This document shows, piece after piece, positions 38,600 through 50,296 of a DNA stretch of 64,000 nucleotides (the stretch's first letter is position 1; each line of letters opens with the position of its first letter). This DNA comes from Raphanus sativus (taxonomy: Eukaryota > Streptophyta > Magnoliopsida > Brassicales > Brassicaceae): NCBI RefSeq assembly GCF_000801105.2, contig NC_079512.1, positions 30,459,848 through 30,523,847 on the forward strand, given 5' to 3'. The translations under genes were made by a program, and so were the position numbers. The notes beneath the pieces are model-generated. The model was given only the letters and a program-made list of their open reading frames with translations. It did not search any database and was not told where the DNA came from.

Positions 38600-39102
38600 G
38601 TGTGTGAATGTGATGTGAGGAAAAAGAAGAGCAGCTGAGCAGGTAAAGATTCAGAGGTATGGGGTTTGCTTGAAGCTGGAGCTAAATAATTTATTAAGCT
38701 CTTCGTGCTTCCCTAAGTTACTTTTATATGACTACATAAAAACATTTTTAGGCTACAAAAACATAGTTTTAATGGTTCAATTTTTTTTTGTCATACGAGT
38801 TTGTTAAGATAAATTGATGCATTTACGTAAACATCTCATTTCCGCACCTAAAAAGCACATATTTGTTTTTTTAAAGCACAAGTCTGTTAATTAAACGACA
38901 ATTATATAGAAGAAGGGAAAAATCTCATCATAAAAGAAGAGAGGAAAAAAAAAGTTTTTGTGAATGGAAATTAAAGTTTGGATTGTAAAGTAGTCATCTC
39001 TCCTTTCTTAAAATATTAGACAAGGAGTATCATCTGAAAATTTATAGAATTTAACAAATTTTCCCATTTGGTTGTGCTCCAAACTACCCATACATTAGAT
39101 CA
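38600..39102. other. Intergenic, nothing recognised
   Basis: AT-rich sequence without a supported feature. Confidence 0.4.
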
Positions 39103-39613
39103 AACATCTCTAAAAAGATTTCAATTTTCAATTTTTGAAATTTCACTGTTCAAAACATCATATATAAAGTGCATATTTTTGGTCCTTATAATTATTTGTT
39201 TTTCCGAATAACCATGTTAACCTTTATTGTTATCATTTTAGTTTTAAAATTTGACAATTATCAATTATTTTGTCCATTAATCTAGAAAAAAAGAACTTCA
39301 TTTATCACTCTAAAATGCATTAGTTAGTCATTTATAAAAACATTATATGTGACAATAATTATAATGAATAATTTTATTTTTATTTAAATTTTATGATTTA
39401 ATTTATTCTTTATTTGTTTTTTTGTACTTTATATTAGAACGTAATATTTTATCAAATAACATTGTTAATAATTTTTTTATTGCTATATAAAAGTTTTACG
39501 ACCTTTATTAATTTTTAGTAACAACAAGAACTTTTGTATAATTTTTTTTATGTTCAAACTTCAGATTTGAAGTTTCACTAATTTCAAAAATGAAGTTATT
39601 TTGGAGATCTCTT
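39103..39613. mobile_element. Possible MITE, weak ends
   Basis: CATCTCTAAAAAGATTTC on the left and, inverted, GAGATCTCCAAAATAACTTC on the right, with mirror-related TGAAATTTCACT/GAAGTTTCACTA inside. Ends are not sharp. Confidence 0.35.
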
Positions 39614-40190
39614 TAATGTCTATAACACACACATGCATGTTTAACATATAGAGTTGATTATTAGTTTATATAGAACTACTGAATCATAGAAGCAAATTTA
39701 AGTTTTCATGAAATAAGTTGTTGCTTTTGTAATCGTATATATACTAGTATGAAAGATGGTTTTTGTATAGAGTAACTACTATGACGAGACTAATTATATT
39801 ACATTATATGTTTTTTTGTCTAAGAGTTTCAGTTCCGAATGATATTAAAAATATAAAAATATCAATAGAAAACAAGCTAAGCACTAATCAGGGTTGCAAT
39901 TGACCAACTCGAATAATTGAGGCCACTAAGAGCCTTTTGTGATTCTTCCAAGTCATTAATATTTAATGGAGTCTTAATGCATGAGCTAATTTGTCCATTT
40001 TCCTTCACAAACCTAATTAACAAAATATACTCTTTAATTAATATCAGAATTGGACCAAGACCAATTGGATAATGACTTTCGGACGCGAAATCAGTGATTA
40101 GCTTGCCTTAATGCGTATTTAAGTCCGCAGTCCCCACAATTACAACTTTTGGTCTAGAAAACCAACCCTCCACTATTATATAATCATATA

Positions 40191-40433
40191 CTCCCTCCCT
40201 CTGTTTTATATTATTTATCGTTCTAGGTTTATATACACATATTAATAAAACATATAATTTTGTATATTCCTAAAATAAAAACACAATTACCTATACACTT
40301 AACCATATTTCAACCAATAGAAAAATGAATTGGAGAATCTTATTAATAAATTTTGTATTGAAATCCTAAAACGACATTTATTTTGAAACGAAACTTTTGC
40401 TCCAGAACGACAATTAAATCGAAACGGAAGGAG
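40191..40433. mobile_element. Stowaway-like MITE, diverged
   Basis: Ends CTCCCTCCCTCTGTTTTA and, inverted, CTCCTTCCGTTTCGATTTAA, flanked by TA. 243 bp; more diverged than the copy at 35277. Confidence 0.75.
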
Positions 40434-40740
40434 TATCATAAATCAATTAATGTCGTTAGCTAGTTAAATTTAAAATTAATTACGCAAATCTATAATTGTC
40501 GGCCTCTAATGCGGAGTTTTGGATACTAGCTAGACGACAAAAGTTATGAATGCGTCATATAACTTTTTTTTATCCCTTCAATAAACTAGCTCAAATTATT
40601 CTAAATTCGAAATTATAAAAGAAATAAGGTGCTTCGTTCAAAAAAAAAAAGAAATAACGTGCTACAACGATTTCGTAATGATTTTATTTAATTATATTCA
40701 TAAAATCATATAGCATATATGACTTAATACTTATCATGTT

Positions 40741-40798
40741 AACTAAATTAATCAAGAGCCGTTTGCCGTTAAAAAAAAAAAAAACTAAATTAATCAAG
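40741..40798 (+). mobile_element. Extremely truncated LINE/SINE tail with 17-bp target duplication
   Basis: The insert GCCGTTTGCCGTT plus an A11 run (40758-40781) is flanked by AACTAAATTAATCAAGA at 40741-40757 and 40782-40798. The inserted non-A part resembles the 3' end CCGTTTGCCCACC of the LINE at 6127-6312. Confidence 0.8.
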
Positions 40799-40933
40799 AA
40801 ATTCAATACCTCCAGAAAAATATCTGGAGCTAATTTTCAATACACATTTAGTCTAAAGATTATGGCCATCGCTTACAACCTTACAAGTCCTACATATTTA
40901 TGTTTGTCAACGGTAGTTTTAGGAGGTATTGAA

Positions 40934-42150
40934 TCTATCTTATTAAAACAGAAACATTTTGTTAGACCTAACATTTATTTTGTAAGTTTTTAAATTAAAT
41001 ACACTTTTATACTTTATAGTTAAACCTACATTAAATCACTAATGTTTATTTCTTTATACTACTATCCATGTTTCCAAACAATATACTTATTTCTTTATAC
41101 TACTATCAATGTTTCCAAACAATATATTTTTTATACTACTATTAATGTTTCCAAACAATACAATAATTAATCTTATTTATTTTATATCTATCATTTTCTC
41201 TTTAAATTTTTGTAGAAATATCATAATTTCATAAATTGCAAAATAATGAACTTTAAAATTTGGATTATAAGACTACAAATTATGAAACTATTACAATTTA
41301 AATCCAATTAGATTACATATCGGTCATCTATCAGTTCAATCGGTTAGTCTCAGGTTTTACTGATTTTTTTTAATATGAATATTTTAAAAACCTAAATTGA
41401 ATTGTCAGATCTCCGGATTAGTCGGTATAATCACAATCAGGTTGAATTTAAAAACACTGATTTAAATGCAAAAATATTTTAAATACACACTCTTTAAGAC
41501 ATGTCTCTTATTAAAACAGAAACATTCTGTTGGACCTAACATTTATTTTGTAAATTTTTAAATTAAATACACCTTTATACTTTATAGTTAAACCTACATT
41601 AAATCACTAATGTTTCTTTCTTTATACTACTATCCATGTTTCCAAACAATATACTTATTTCTTTATACTATTATCAATGTTTCCAAACAATATATTTTTT
41701 ATACTACTATTAATGTTTCCAAACAATACAATAATTAATCTTATTTATTTTATATCTATCATTTTCTCTTTAAAATTTTGTAGAAATGTCATAATTTCAT
41801 AAATTACAAAATAATGAACTTTAAAATTTGGATTATAAGATTACAAATTATGAAACTATTACAATTTAAATCCAATTAGATTACATATCGGTCATCCATC
41901 AGTTCAATCGGTTAGTCTCAGGTTTTACTGATTTTTTTTAATATGAATATTTTAGAAACCTAAATTGAATTGTCAGATCTCCGGATTAACCGGTATAATC
42001 ACAATCAGGTTGAATTTAAAAACACTGATTTAAATGCAAAAATATTTTAAATACACACTTTTTAAAAATTACCAAAATATTTGTTAAGTTATTAGTGAAA
42101 TTTTTCATCGTAAAATATTCTGCACTTCCAAAGCGCGGGTAAAAGTCTAG
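40934..42150 (+). mobile_element. Head-to-tail double Helitron
   Basis: Unit 1 is 40934-41503 and unit 2 is 41504-42150; they are near identical over about 565 bp. Unit 1 begins TCTATCTTATTAAAACAG after host A (40933). Unit 2 begins TCTCTTATTAAAACAG, has a further ~80 bp and ends AAAAGTCTAG before host T (42151). Unit 1 lacks the 3' terminus. The 3' hairpin of unit 2 is decayed (only GCGCGGG remains). No coding capacity. Confidence 0.85.
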
Positions 42151-42210
42151 TTTCTTGATTAAATTAGTTAACATGATAAGTATTAAGTCATATATGCTAT
42201 ATGATTTTAT

Positions 42211-42889
42211 AATTTATTTTTGTCAACTTTATCGTTTTATTCATTTATAGCATAAAACTATCGAAAATACATTATGATCACTAGACACGATAATGATTTT
42301 TCATCTTATCTATTCATTTAAATAGTGTACATGTAGTTTAATAACACTGATATATATAATAACGCGATTGGTAGAAACCTCGTAAAAGTGAGACATAAAA
42401 ACAAGAACAATAATCTATTGACCATATGAAGTAATTAAAAAACTAGCTAGAAAAATAACCAATGTATTTTTATATTCATACTTCCCTTATGTAATACTAT
42501 AACCTACCCTTTTTACCATTTTTTTATTGAGATAGGTTGGTGCAATAAAATTTTCCGCGGGACAATGATTATGTAATTTTACTATGCAATCATTATGAAA
42601 CGAACACTTTCCTTATTATTTTTTTCTTATTTTAGACATACATAAATATGTACACTTTCCTTATAATTTTAGACAACGATTATGTAGTTTTACTATGCAA
42701 TCATTATGCACAATTGCACACACCAACATACGCGAATCTGATACTATATCAGTTCTATTGTTAATAAGTTTTTATATATACTAGGATTTAGAGAGATATT
42801 TTGTGGAATAAAACCTCAAATATATATTTTCTCTTTCTAAATCCTCTCATCTAAACAGATTTTTGTTTTTCAATTTATTCGGTGGCTAG
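42211..42889. other. Intergenic, nothing recognised
   Basis: AT-rich sequence. The motif ATTATGTA(A/G)TTTTACTATGCA is repeated near 42570 and 42670. Confidence 0.4.
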
Positions 42890-43480
42890 TGGCTTCTCTG
42901 CCACTTGGCTGGATATCACATTTTTCTTTTTGTTTTGATTTATTCTTCTCTCTTTTGTAGAAAATAAAAAGCAACTGTATTTTTTATTGAAAGTGAACGA
43001 TGGCTATATATAGCGTACAACTGAAACAGAAATCCTAAAACTCTATTTTACATAAAACTTATTCAAAACGACTAACTCCTACACTAGAAATCTCGTAAAC
43101 TAAACTCATCGACTTATACAATGTTGACCAACTTAAACCAGTGACTTGTTCAACGAATTCTACAAACTCTCCCTTAATCTGATAACAGTGACACTTGTTC
43201 AGATTATCTCGACTCTCGTTGACTTCACATACCCCATCATGTTTCTGAATTTGACAAAAGCTTCCGACTTGAACGAATTTGTTAACGTTTTGTTCTTTCC
43301 ACAGTGTTGAAGAGCTATAGTACCTTCTTTGGTCAAGTTTCTGTAAAATTAGAACTGGATTTTTTTTGACAGTTCGGTGGTGGAAGTGTTGTCACAGATG
43401 ATGTCAATGCATTCATCTTCTCTGCACCCAAGCTGTTCTAGGATAGTCTTCAACCACATGGCTTGGCAAGCACTATAAGA
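42890..43480 (-). mobile_element. Ty1/copia 3' part: RNase H remnant and probable LTR
   Basis: On the minus strand from 43480: YSACQAMWLKTILEQLGC and DIICDNTST, then LTKEGTIALQHC and SFKSEAFVKFRNMMG, the RNase H end of copia polyproteins with frameshifts. A purine tract AAGGGAGAG (about 43170) is followed by TGTAGAATTCG at 43164, the likely LTR start; a TATA (CTATATATAGC) and AATAAA follow. The outer LTR end is uncertain. Confidence 0.75.
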
Positions 43481-43484
43481 ACAC

Positions 43485-43945
43485 CACACCACAAGAAGCA
43501 TGGAGTGGTGTTAAACCCTCAGTTGAACACAGTCTGGGCTTATGTTGCACACGTCCACGTAACACAAGCAGGTAAACTTTATGATTAAAGTTTCTTATGT
43601 GTATTCTTTGGAGTTACTGATTCCAAAGGCTATCATCTATTTGATCCCAAAAGCAAGAGCATTGTGGTGAGCAAAGATGTTGTCTTTGATGAAGAAATAA
43701 GTTGGGATTGGGGCAGAAATTTCGAGGAGCAAAATAACAGTTGAGGGATGATAATCTCAATGATAATGAAACCGAGGGAAAACTTGATAATGATAACGCA
43801 GAAGGCACATAAAATGAAAATGCAGAAGACAACTATGAACAAATCGAAGTTGAAGAACAAGATGAGGGAGAAGGATCATCAACTGGTATAAGAACAAGTG
43901 CTAGGAAACCACCAAAATGGATGAAAACGTTTATCAATTTCATGA
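43485..43945 (+). mobile_element. Ty1/copia fragment: integrase to reverse-transcriptase linker
   Basis: Plus strand: TPQEAWSGVKPSVEH, then (other frames) DSKGYHLFDPKSKSIVVSKD and VVFDEEISWDWG, then an acidic linker (EQDEGEGSSTG) and RTSARKPPKW. These are conserved between integrase and RT in copia elements. Stops and frameshifts break it. It points away from the adjoining copia piece. Confidence 0.78.
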
Positions 43946-45780
43946 AATAAACAAAATATATAAGATTGTTGTATTCGAATAGATGTAGAAAACTTAAAAT
44001 GTTACGTACCGATTTAAGAAGAAACTCAATCGTAATTTTAATATTGATATGAAAATAAAAGGTACATACATGCACAATACGAATGAAACATGTAAATATA
44101 AAACAATCCAACAAAAACACATAAGAGTGTATAAATGAATTCAAATGACTTAAACTAAGATAAATATATTAGAAGATTTAAGCTGCTAAAATAAAAACAT
44201 ATCATAACCCATTCAAATATCTCAACCGTATCTTAATATTTACCAACAAAAAAAAGTTAACCGAGACTGATGCTAATGAGCTGATTGGTATGACATGTAG
44301 CTTTATGTTTTTGGCTGTATAATTTAATATGTAAATTTATTTACAGTAGTTTTTAATGTAATTTTTAAAACACTAATTTTGTTCTATAAATAAAGTTTCT
44401 ACAGTCATTTTTTTTTCATAAGGTATTTGTGCTCTAAATTTTTCTAAAGAAAGAAAAGTTTAATTAATTGATATATATATATATATATATATATATGATT
44501 CTGAACTAAATTTTGGTTTTCCATAACATCCGCAGCCACAACCAATAACACTAACACATAATGGTTCAGACATAATAATATCAAACCCTTCAATATAAAA
44601 ATAAATGTTAAAATGAAAAATTGGATGAAAACAAATTCTTCTTAACTATTTCTCTAATGGCCCATTTGAAACAAACGCCAGGATCGACATTGACCTATAT
44701 ATGGGCCGACATTTCACATTGATTGTATAATTCCTAAGGAAAAACCAGGTCGCTTTTCCTTTAGTGTAATTTAGTTGAGATCTAACTAAACTTCCAATGC
44801 ATGCACTAGTAACTTTAATATGGCAAATATCTTTCGGACATTAAGACACATCACTTTCAGCTCTTCTGGTCTTTTAATATTTTCTTTTCTATTCCCCCAT
44901 ATTTGATTGTTTTTAGAGTATTTTACGTGTCATATACAAGAAGTTTCTTACATTTAGGTAAATGACATAAATACTATGCACATTCCATATTCCCAACGAT
45001 GCCCCTACTATAACTCTGAGCTGAATCTGACACACTAAACTTTAGAGTCTATAATCTTGTAATTATTACGCTATTCTACTCTATTACATGCAACCGGTTA
45101 ACTAACAGTCGGAGGCTAAATAATATCCAAATTTGTAGTTACATAATCTCTCTCATCATACTGTCTAACTTCTGTTCTCTTTCTTCTTCCTATTTTTCCT
45201 TTGTGAAGATTTTGATTTGGTTCATACTATTATACATAGTTTGTTGTCTATAATATCAATGCGTATTATAACCGGATTAAAAATCATATTCTTGAGTTGA
45301 TTAATTATAAGAGATCAGATAGTACATATGTGTGACTCGTAACCAGATATTAGAAAGTTAATCCGGATAAAACTTGTAATAGCCAACAATATCATTTTGT
45401 TAGTCGGAAGTAACATGTGAGATATCTTGATATGTATATCATCGTATTTAGTTCATTGAAGTGATTTTAGGATGCATTTAAGTGTGTATACTACATTTAT
45501 ATGTTTATTTTCATTGATAGAGGCTAAAGTGAATATTTAAAGTTTTGGGGTGAAACCTCAAAGTTAATTCTGCAACTTATTAAGTTTCGGGTCAAAATTA
45601 AAAACTATACATGGATCAGGGATCATTTTTTCATTTGTGAGGAGGTCTAGATTCTAGAATGTACAATCAAAATGCTAGGGACTAATTAGAGACAATATAT
45701 GTACGATTCAAGAGTTTAGAGTCAGAAATAAAAATATAAAAAATCTTAGGGATCATATATGCAAAAGAACCTAAATTGGC
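43946..45780. other. Intergenic, nothing recognised
   Basis: AT-rich; an AT microsatellite lies at about 44470-44496. No gene seen. Confidence 0.45.
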
Positions 45781-46200
45781 CATTGTTGTCTCAGCGAGCT
45801 TTTGGAGACTAATTGGAGCCGTGATGGTGAAAGCCACCAACTCCAAATCCAGAGCATGACAACCGTGGGAGAGGATCAAGGTTATGGACGGCGGATCCAG
45901 GCGAAAGACACATCGGAGTGTTCGACAAGACGCGGAGGTGACACAGTGTGGAGGAGACCCAGATTGAAAATCCCAGAAATACAATAAAACAATGAATCAA
46001 AAATCAAGTCTCATCATGAAACAAGGAACCAAACCGAAACCTACAGTGAAACAAGGAACCATGGATATAAGAAGAACCCATAAAATGTTATTCGACCAAA
46101 AAAAAAAGAAAAAAAGAAAAAAAAAATACAGTGAAACAAGGAACCAAATATCATTTAAATTTGTATGTAGCCGTCCAAATATCATTTAAATGTATATCAT
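45781..46200. other. GC-richer island with repeated GTGAAACAAGGAACC and poly-A, unidentified
   Basis: Compared with its surroundings this stretch is GC-rich. The motif AAACAAGGAACCA occurs three times (about 46019, 46050 and 46133), and an A-rich run lies at 46098-46129. CCAAATATCATTTAAAT is duplicated at about 46144 and 46175. It may be a worn retroelement or retrocopy; no protein is recognised on either strand. Confidence 0.4.
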
Positions 46201-47376
46201 CTAAACAAGAAAAAAAATGAATCTGACATCAACTGACACGACTACACTACCTAAATCCACCTACAACATAGACTTCTAGCGACTCTCTCACTCTGCATGG
46301 ACATAAAGGTAATTTCATTGTCCCTCACTAACTGTATGTGCAAATACTATTTTTATGCATGAATAGCTAATTACCGAGCTGAATATGGATATTAAGCTAA
46401 ATTACTCTTGTTTTTATTACTCCTGGATTTTTAACTGAATAAACTTTCCATTTGGTACAAGAAATCCTACTTAAAAATACTGAAATAGATATTTATTAAA
46501 TTCTACTTACCACAAATGTGTAAATGTAGATTTTATGATGTCTATAATATATGTAGGATAGTTATCTAAAATATATGGTGTTAATTTGACGGTGTAAAGC
46601 TACACGAGGCATTTGTCAGATTCTAAAAAGAGAATCTTAGTATTGATCACGCAAAGATAAGATCTTTTTTTTTTCTTATTCATAGAGATAAGATCTTGGC
46701 TTCACCATTTATAGTTTACACGCTTGTTTGTTTTTAACTGATTTCCTGTGTTAAATGCATAGCAATATGGGACTTTATGTTAGAATTATTATAAATCTCC
46801 GATTAAGGTATACAGGATGAACACAGCTAAAGCCTATATACAAAGCATAGAAATGTAGGAGCTAAAGTTGTAGTTTTAAGTTTCCTACAATAGGTAACTT
46901 TATATATTCAAACAATTGAACTATTTATTCAAACAATTTTCAATAGTAACTAAATGTATGTAAGTGTTTTTGGGTAAAAATGTTATGTTAAATATATGTA
47001 AGTCAATAAAATAGCGGACACCTTTTCAATTTTCTTACATTTGTAGTTGCGAAAAATATGTATGCAGTGAATGTAATAGATCTAGATAGTATTATTCTGA
47101 TATTGAAAAGCTTTTTTAGCTGATTTGAAATGTGTAAATTTAAAGTTGACAATCAAATTTTGTAACCTCTTATTCTCTGTGCAATTTCAAATGGTTCAAC
47201 GTACTTTTTCATTTACTGAAAATGATAAAGATAAATGGCATATCTCTGTATATTTCGGGTCCATCTCTATATTTATTATTTACATGATACATCATTATCT
47301 ATCAACCCCATCTTCTTCTCTTCTTATTCTCCATCTTCTCTACTGAGATTTTCTTTAACTAAAAACTCATCCTTGA
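46201..47376. other. Intergenic/upstream of the C2H2 gene
   Basis: No gene recognised. A TATA-like CTCTATATTTATT is at about 47263-47275, followed by a CT-rich leader before the ATG at 47377. Confidence 0.4.
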
Positions 47377-47997
47377 ATGCACGGTGGTGCATGGATGTGG
47401 AATCATAGCAAAAATGAAGAATTGGAGGATGATGATGAATCTTGGGAAGTCAAAGCCTTCGAGCAAGACACTAAAGGCAACATCTATGGTACCACTTGGC
47501 CTCCAAGATCTTACACTTGCAATTTCTGCCGCCGTGAGTTCCGTTCTGCTCAAGCCTTAGGCGGTCACATGAACGTCCACCGCCGTGACCGAGCCTCTAA
47601 GGCTCATCAAGGTCCTGCGGCCGCAGTTGCGGCTAGAAGCTGTGGCGGCAGCGGAGGAGGTAGGACAACGTTTCTCAGTTCTTGTGTTCCGCCAACGACG
47701 ACGCTTATAATCCAATCCACGGCAAGTAACAATGAAGGTTTGTCCCACTTCAACCAATTGCAAAACCCTAATGGCATGTTTGGTAATTCCAGTGATATGA
47801 TGAATTTTTATGGTACTGAGCCGTTTCCTTTGAGCAACCTTGAGTTTTCCTTGTTGAATTCGCCGGTAGAGGTTTCTCCTATGCTTATACAATATCCGAC
47901 TGGAGATGATGAGAGCACTGGTTCCATGAAAGAGATGACAAGAACATCAGTGAATGAGCCTGATCTTGAACTTCGACTAGGGCACAAGCCACCGTGA
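47377..47997 (+). CDS. Single C2H2 (QALGGH) zinc-finger protein with EAR motif
   Basis: Intronless, 206 residues. One plant-type zinc finger, [20 protein letters not shown] (about 46-65), with Cys48, Cys51, His64 and His68; the QALGGH helix is plant-specific and contacts DNA. The N-terminus is acidic ([12 protein letters not shown]). The C-terminus ends [11 protein letters not shown] (196-206), an EAR repression motif of the LxLxL type that recruits TOPLESS co-repressors. This layout (one finger, C-terminal EAR, no intron) is that of the SUPERMAN/ZFP10/ZFP11/TAC1 group of developmental regulators. By gene order it corresponds to At4g17810. Specific targets are not evident from sequence. Confidence 0.92.
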   Translation: MHGGAWMWNHSKNEELEDDDESWEVKAFEQDTKGNIYGTTWPPRSYTCNFCRREFRSAQALGGHMNVHRRDRASKAHQGPAAAVAARSCGGSGGGRTTFLSSCVPPTTTLIIQSTASNNEGLSHFNQLQNPNGMFGNSSDMMNFYGTEPFPLSNLEFSLLNSPVEVSPMLIQYPTGDDESTGSMKEMTRTSVNEPDLELRLGHKPP

Positions 47998-49963
47998 CAT
48001 TTCATATTCGTAACACACTTGAGGCCTTTCATATCCATATCCATTCATACAGAGGTTGTTTACATCTTAAATTACATTTGTTGTTAAATTCTGAATTCAT
48101 TATATTTCATGCTTGGCTTCCTTGCTTTCACATATACATGTCCCTAAGTTTTAACATAGAGAGGCTGAGTACTATATATAGTCCCTTAATTTTCTTTGAT
48201 AAAGTACTATAGTCCCTTAATTTCATTGATTAAATCACCAAAACCCTGAACTACACAGATTTGTATATGTATGCTATATAATTAGCATCTCAGAAATCCC
48301 TAAGAATCTATATATGTTTTGAGGCCTATATATTGTTATGTTTTTGTCTTCGAATTCCAACTACAATTTAATGAAGACAATTTATATTTTACAGACCTTA
48401 TCAAAATTTAAACTCAGATATAAAAGATGTATCTATAACTTTCGAATGCTATCTCAAAACTTTCGAACTATTTAAATGCGTCTTCGAATTGTTTATAAAA
48501 AGTGCTCTAAAACAAAAGATAATAAGATCGCCAGTAATTTACTGCCATAATCTGAAGAAGACACTTTCTTACCATCTCCATATGCTTTAGGGTTCGGAGT
48601 ACTGGGCTGATATACATATTTTATTATATTACAATTTTGTTCCTCAAAGTTAATATTTAATGTATCGCAGTAAAATGATTATATGTCAAAATTATAGTAT
48701 ACTAAATTTCATAATCGTAAAAGGAAAGGAAAAATAATGGTAGAAGGAATAGATTTTTTTTTAAAGCAAAATCTGTTAAGAGTTATACAACAAATAAGTT
48801 CCCCCAAAATTATAATAAACAATTGATGATAAGATTTGCTTATATTTATTTTCATGATAATTAATATGAGAATATAATGGGGTTTATTATGATGTTAGTC
48901 ATGTCATAATAGTTTGCCATTATGTGTTAGGAGGTTTTTATTTTTTTTTAGTAACTTAAAATGTTTTATAGGAAAATATGTTAAAAGTATATAAATTATA
49001 TGGTAAATTACTAATCCCAAAATGAAAAATTATTATAACTATTTTTCTAATAATATTTGTTTGTTTATTTTAATGAATCATTGTAAAAATGTACTGGATT
49101 TTATTATAATGACCTTAGTTATTTCATAATAAACTCTTATGTAAGATTATGTGTATGTGAATTAAATTTCTTATTAATGTTAAATATTTATTTTCTACTT
49201 TTAAAGTTTACCCATCTAAAACTTATTCATAGGATGCATTAAAACTCATATCTTTATTCATCAATTATATTTTATTTTATTTAAATAATATAAAATTTTT
49301 TTATTTAGGCAGATTGGTTTTCAAAAAGAACTGGACACTCTAAGTTAATTTTAATTTTTTTTTAATTTCTTTTTTGAATTTCTAAATTATGATCTACAAA
49401 GCACATTGAAAAAAACTAATGAAAATCTGTATTTAACATCCAAATATGTGTATTATATGGATTATTGAAATTTTAGTATTCAAATAATTTATTTAATCCA
49501 TGTATTATACATATCCTAAGTATATTATATAAATATCTATATTGTATAGTTACCAGTTAATTTAAGGTTGATTTAATCGTGACAATTTTATAATACATAT
49601 TAAGACATTTTAAAATAGATAGAAAGTTATATAATATTACTTATAATAGTTTGTTATTGTGTCTGATTATATGTTAGGAAATTCATTTTATGCAATAGTT
49701 GATCAAATGTATTAATATATTTATTATAATTTGAAGTAACAAACTATTTAAAAATCTGTGTTTATAACCACGAGAGATTACTTCTCGATTTTTGGTAATT
49801 TAATCAAGTTTGAATTTTCTTAATTGCTTATTTGTGCTTTTTAATTACGATTTTGGATGAATCTTAACTAAAATTAATTTTGATTGAATGTCTTTTAAAA
49901 GCTCTGTGATGTTAATTATATGCCTTTGATCTTGAAGTTTAACTGGTCTATGAAGGTATGTAA
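47998..49963. other. Intergenic, nothing recognised
   Basis: The 3' UTR of the zinc-finger gene, then AT-rich DNA with no supported gene. Confidence 0.45.
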
Positions 49964-50296
49964 GAACATCTCCAATAATATACACAAATTTTCTCTATAT
50001 TTAATTGTAAAATAAAATGATTCTATTATAGAGTTTGATTTGATTCAATAGTTCACTCTATAATAAAGTTACTATATAATAGAGTTATTTTATAATTCAC
50101 TCTAGAGTGGATTATAGAATAATGTTATTTTTATTAGAAATATAGAGTAAAAAATAACATTATTCTATAATCTACTAAATTATAAAATTTATTTATTATT
50201 GATTGAACCATTAGAGTAAATCCAATTTAATAATAGAGTTATTTTATTTTAGAATAAGATATAAAAGAAATATTTTGTGTACAATTGATAATGGTC
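49964..50296. mobile_element. Harbinger-like MITE, 333 bp
   Basis: The ends GAACATCTCCAATAATATAC and, inverted, GACCATTATCAATTGTACAC are related, flanked by TAA and TAG. The inside has mirrored CTCTATAATAGAG-type motifs like the element at 20873. Confidence 0.55.

Larger units (their letters stand above)
40700..42210. mobile_element. Inverted-repeat MITE with both arms hit by later insertions
   Basis: Left arm 40700-40756 continued at 40795-40812; right arm 40922-40933 continued at 42151-42210. Joined, each arm is about 75 bp and one mirrors the other (for example CATATAGCATATATGACTTA on the left). The left arm is split by a tiny LINE tail (40758-40781), the right arm by a double Helitron (40934-42150). 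The original element was about 280 bp. Its class is unknown. Confidence 0.85.
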
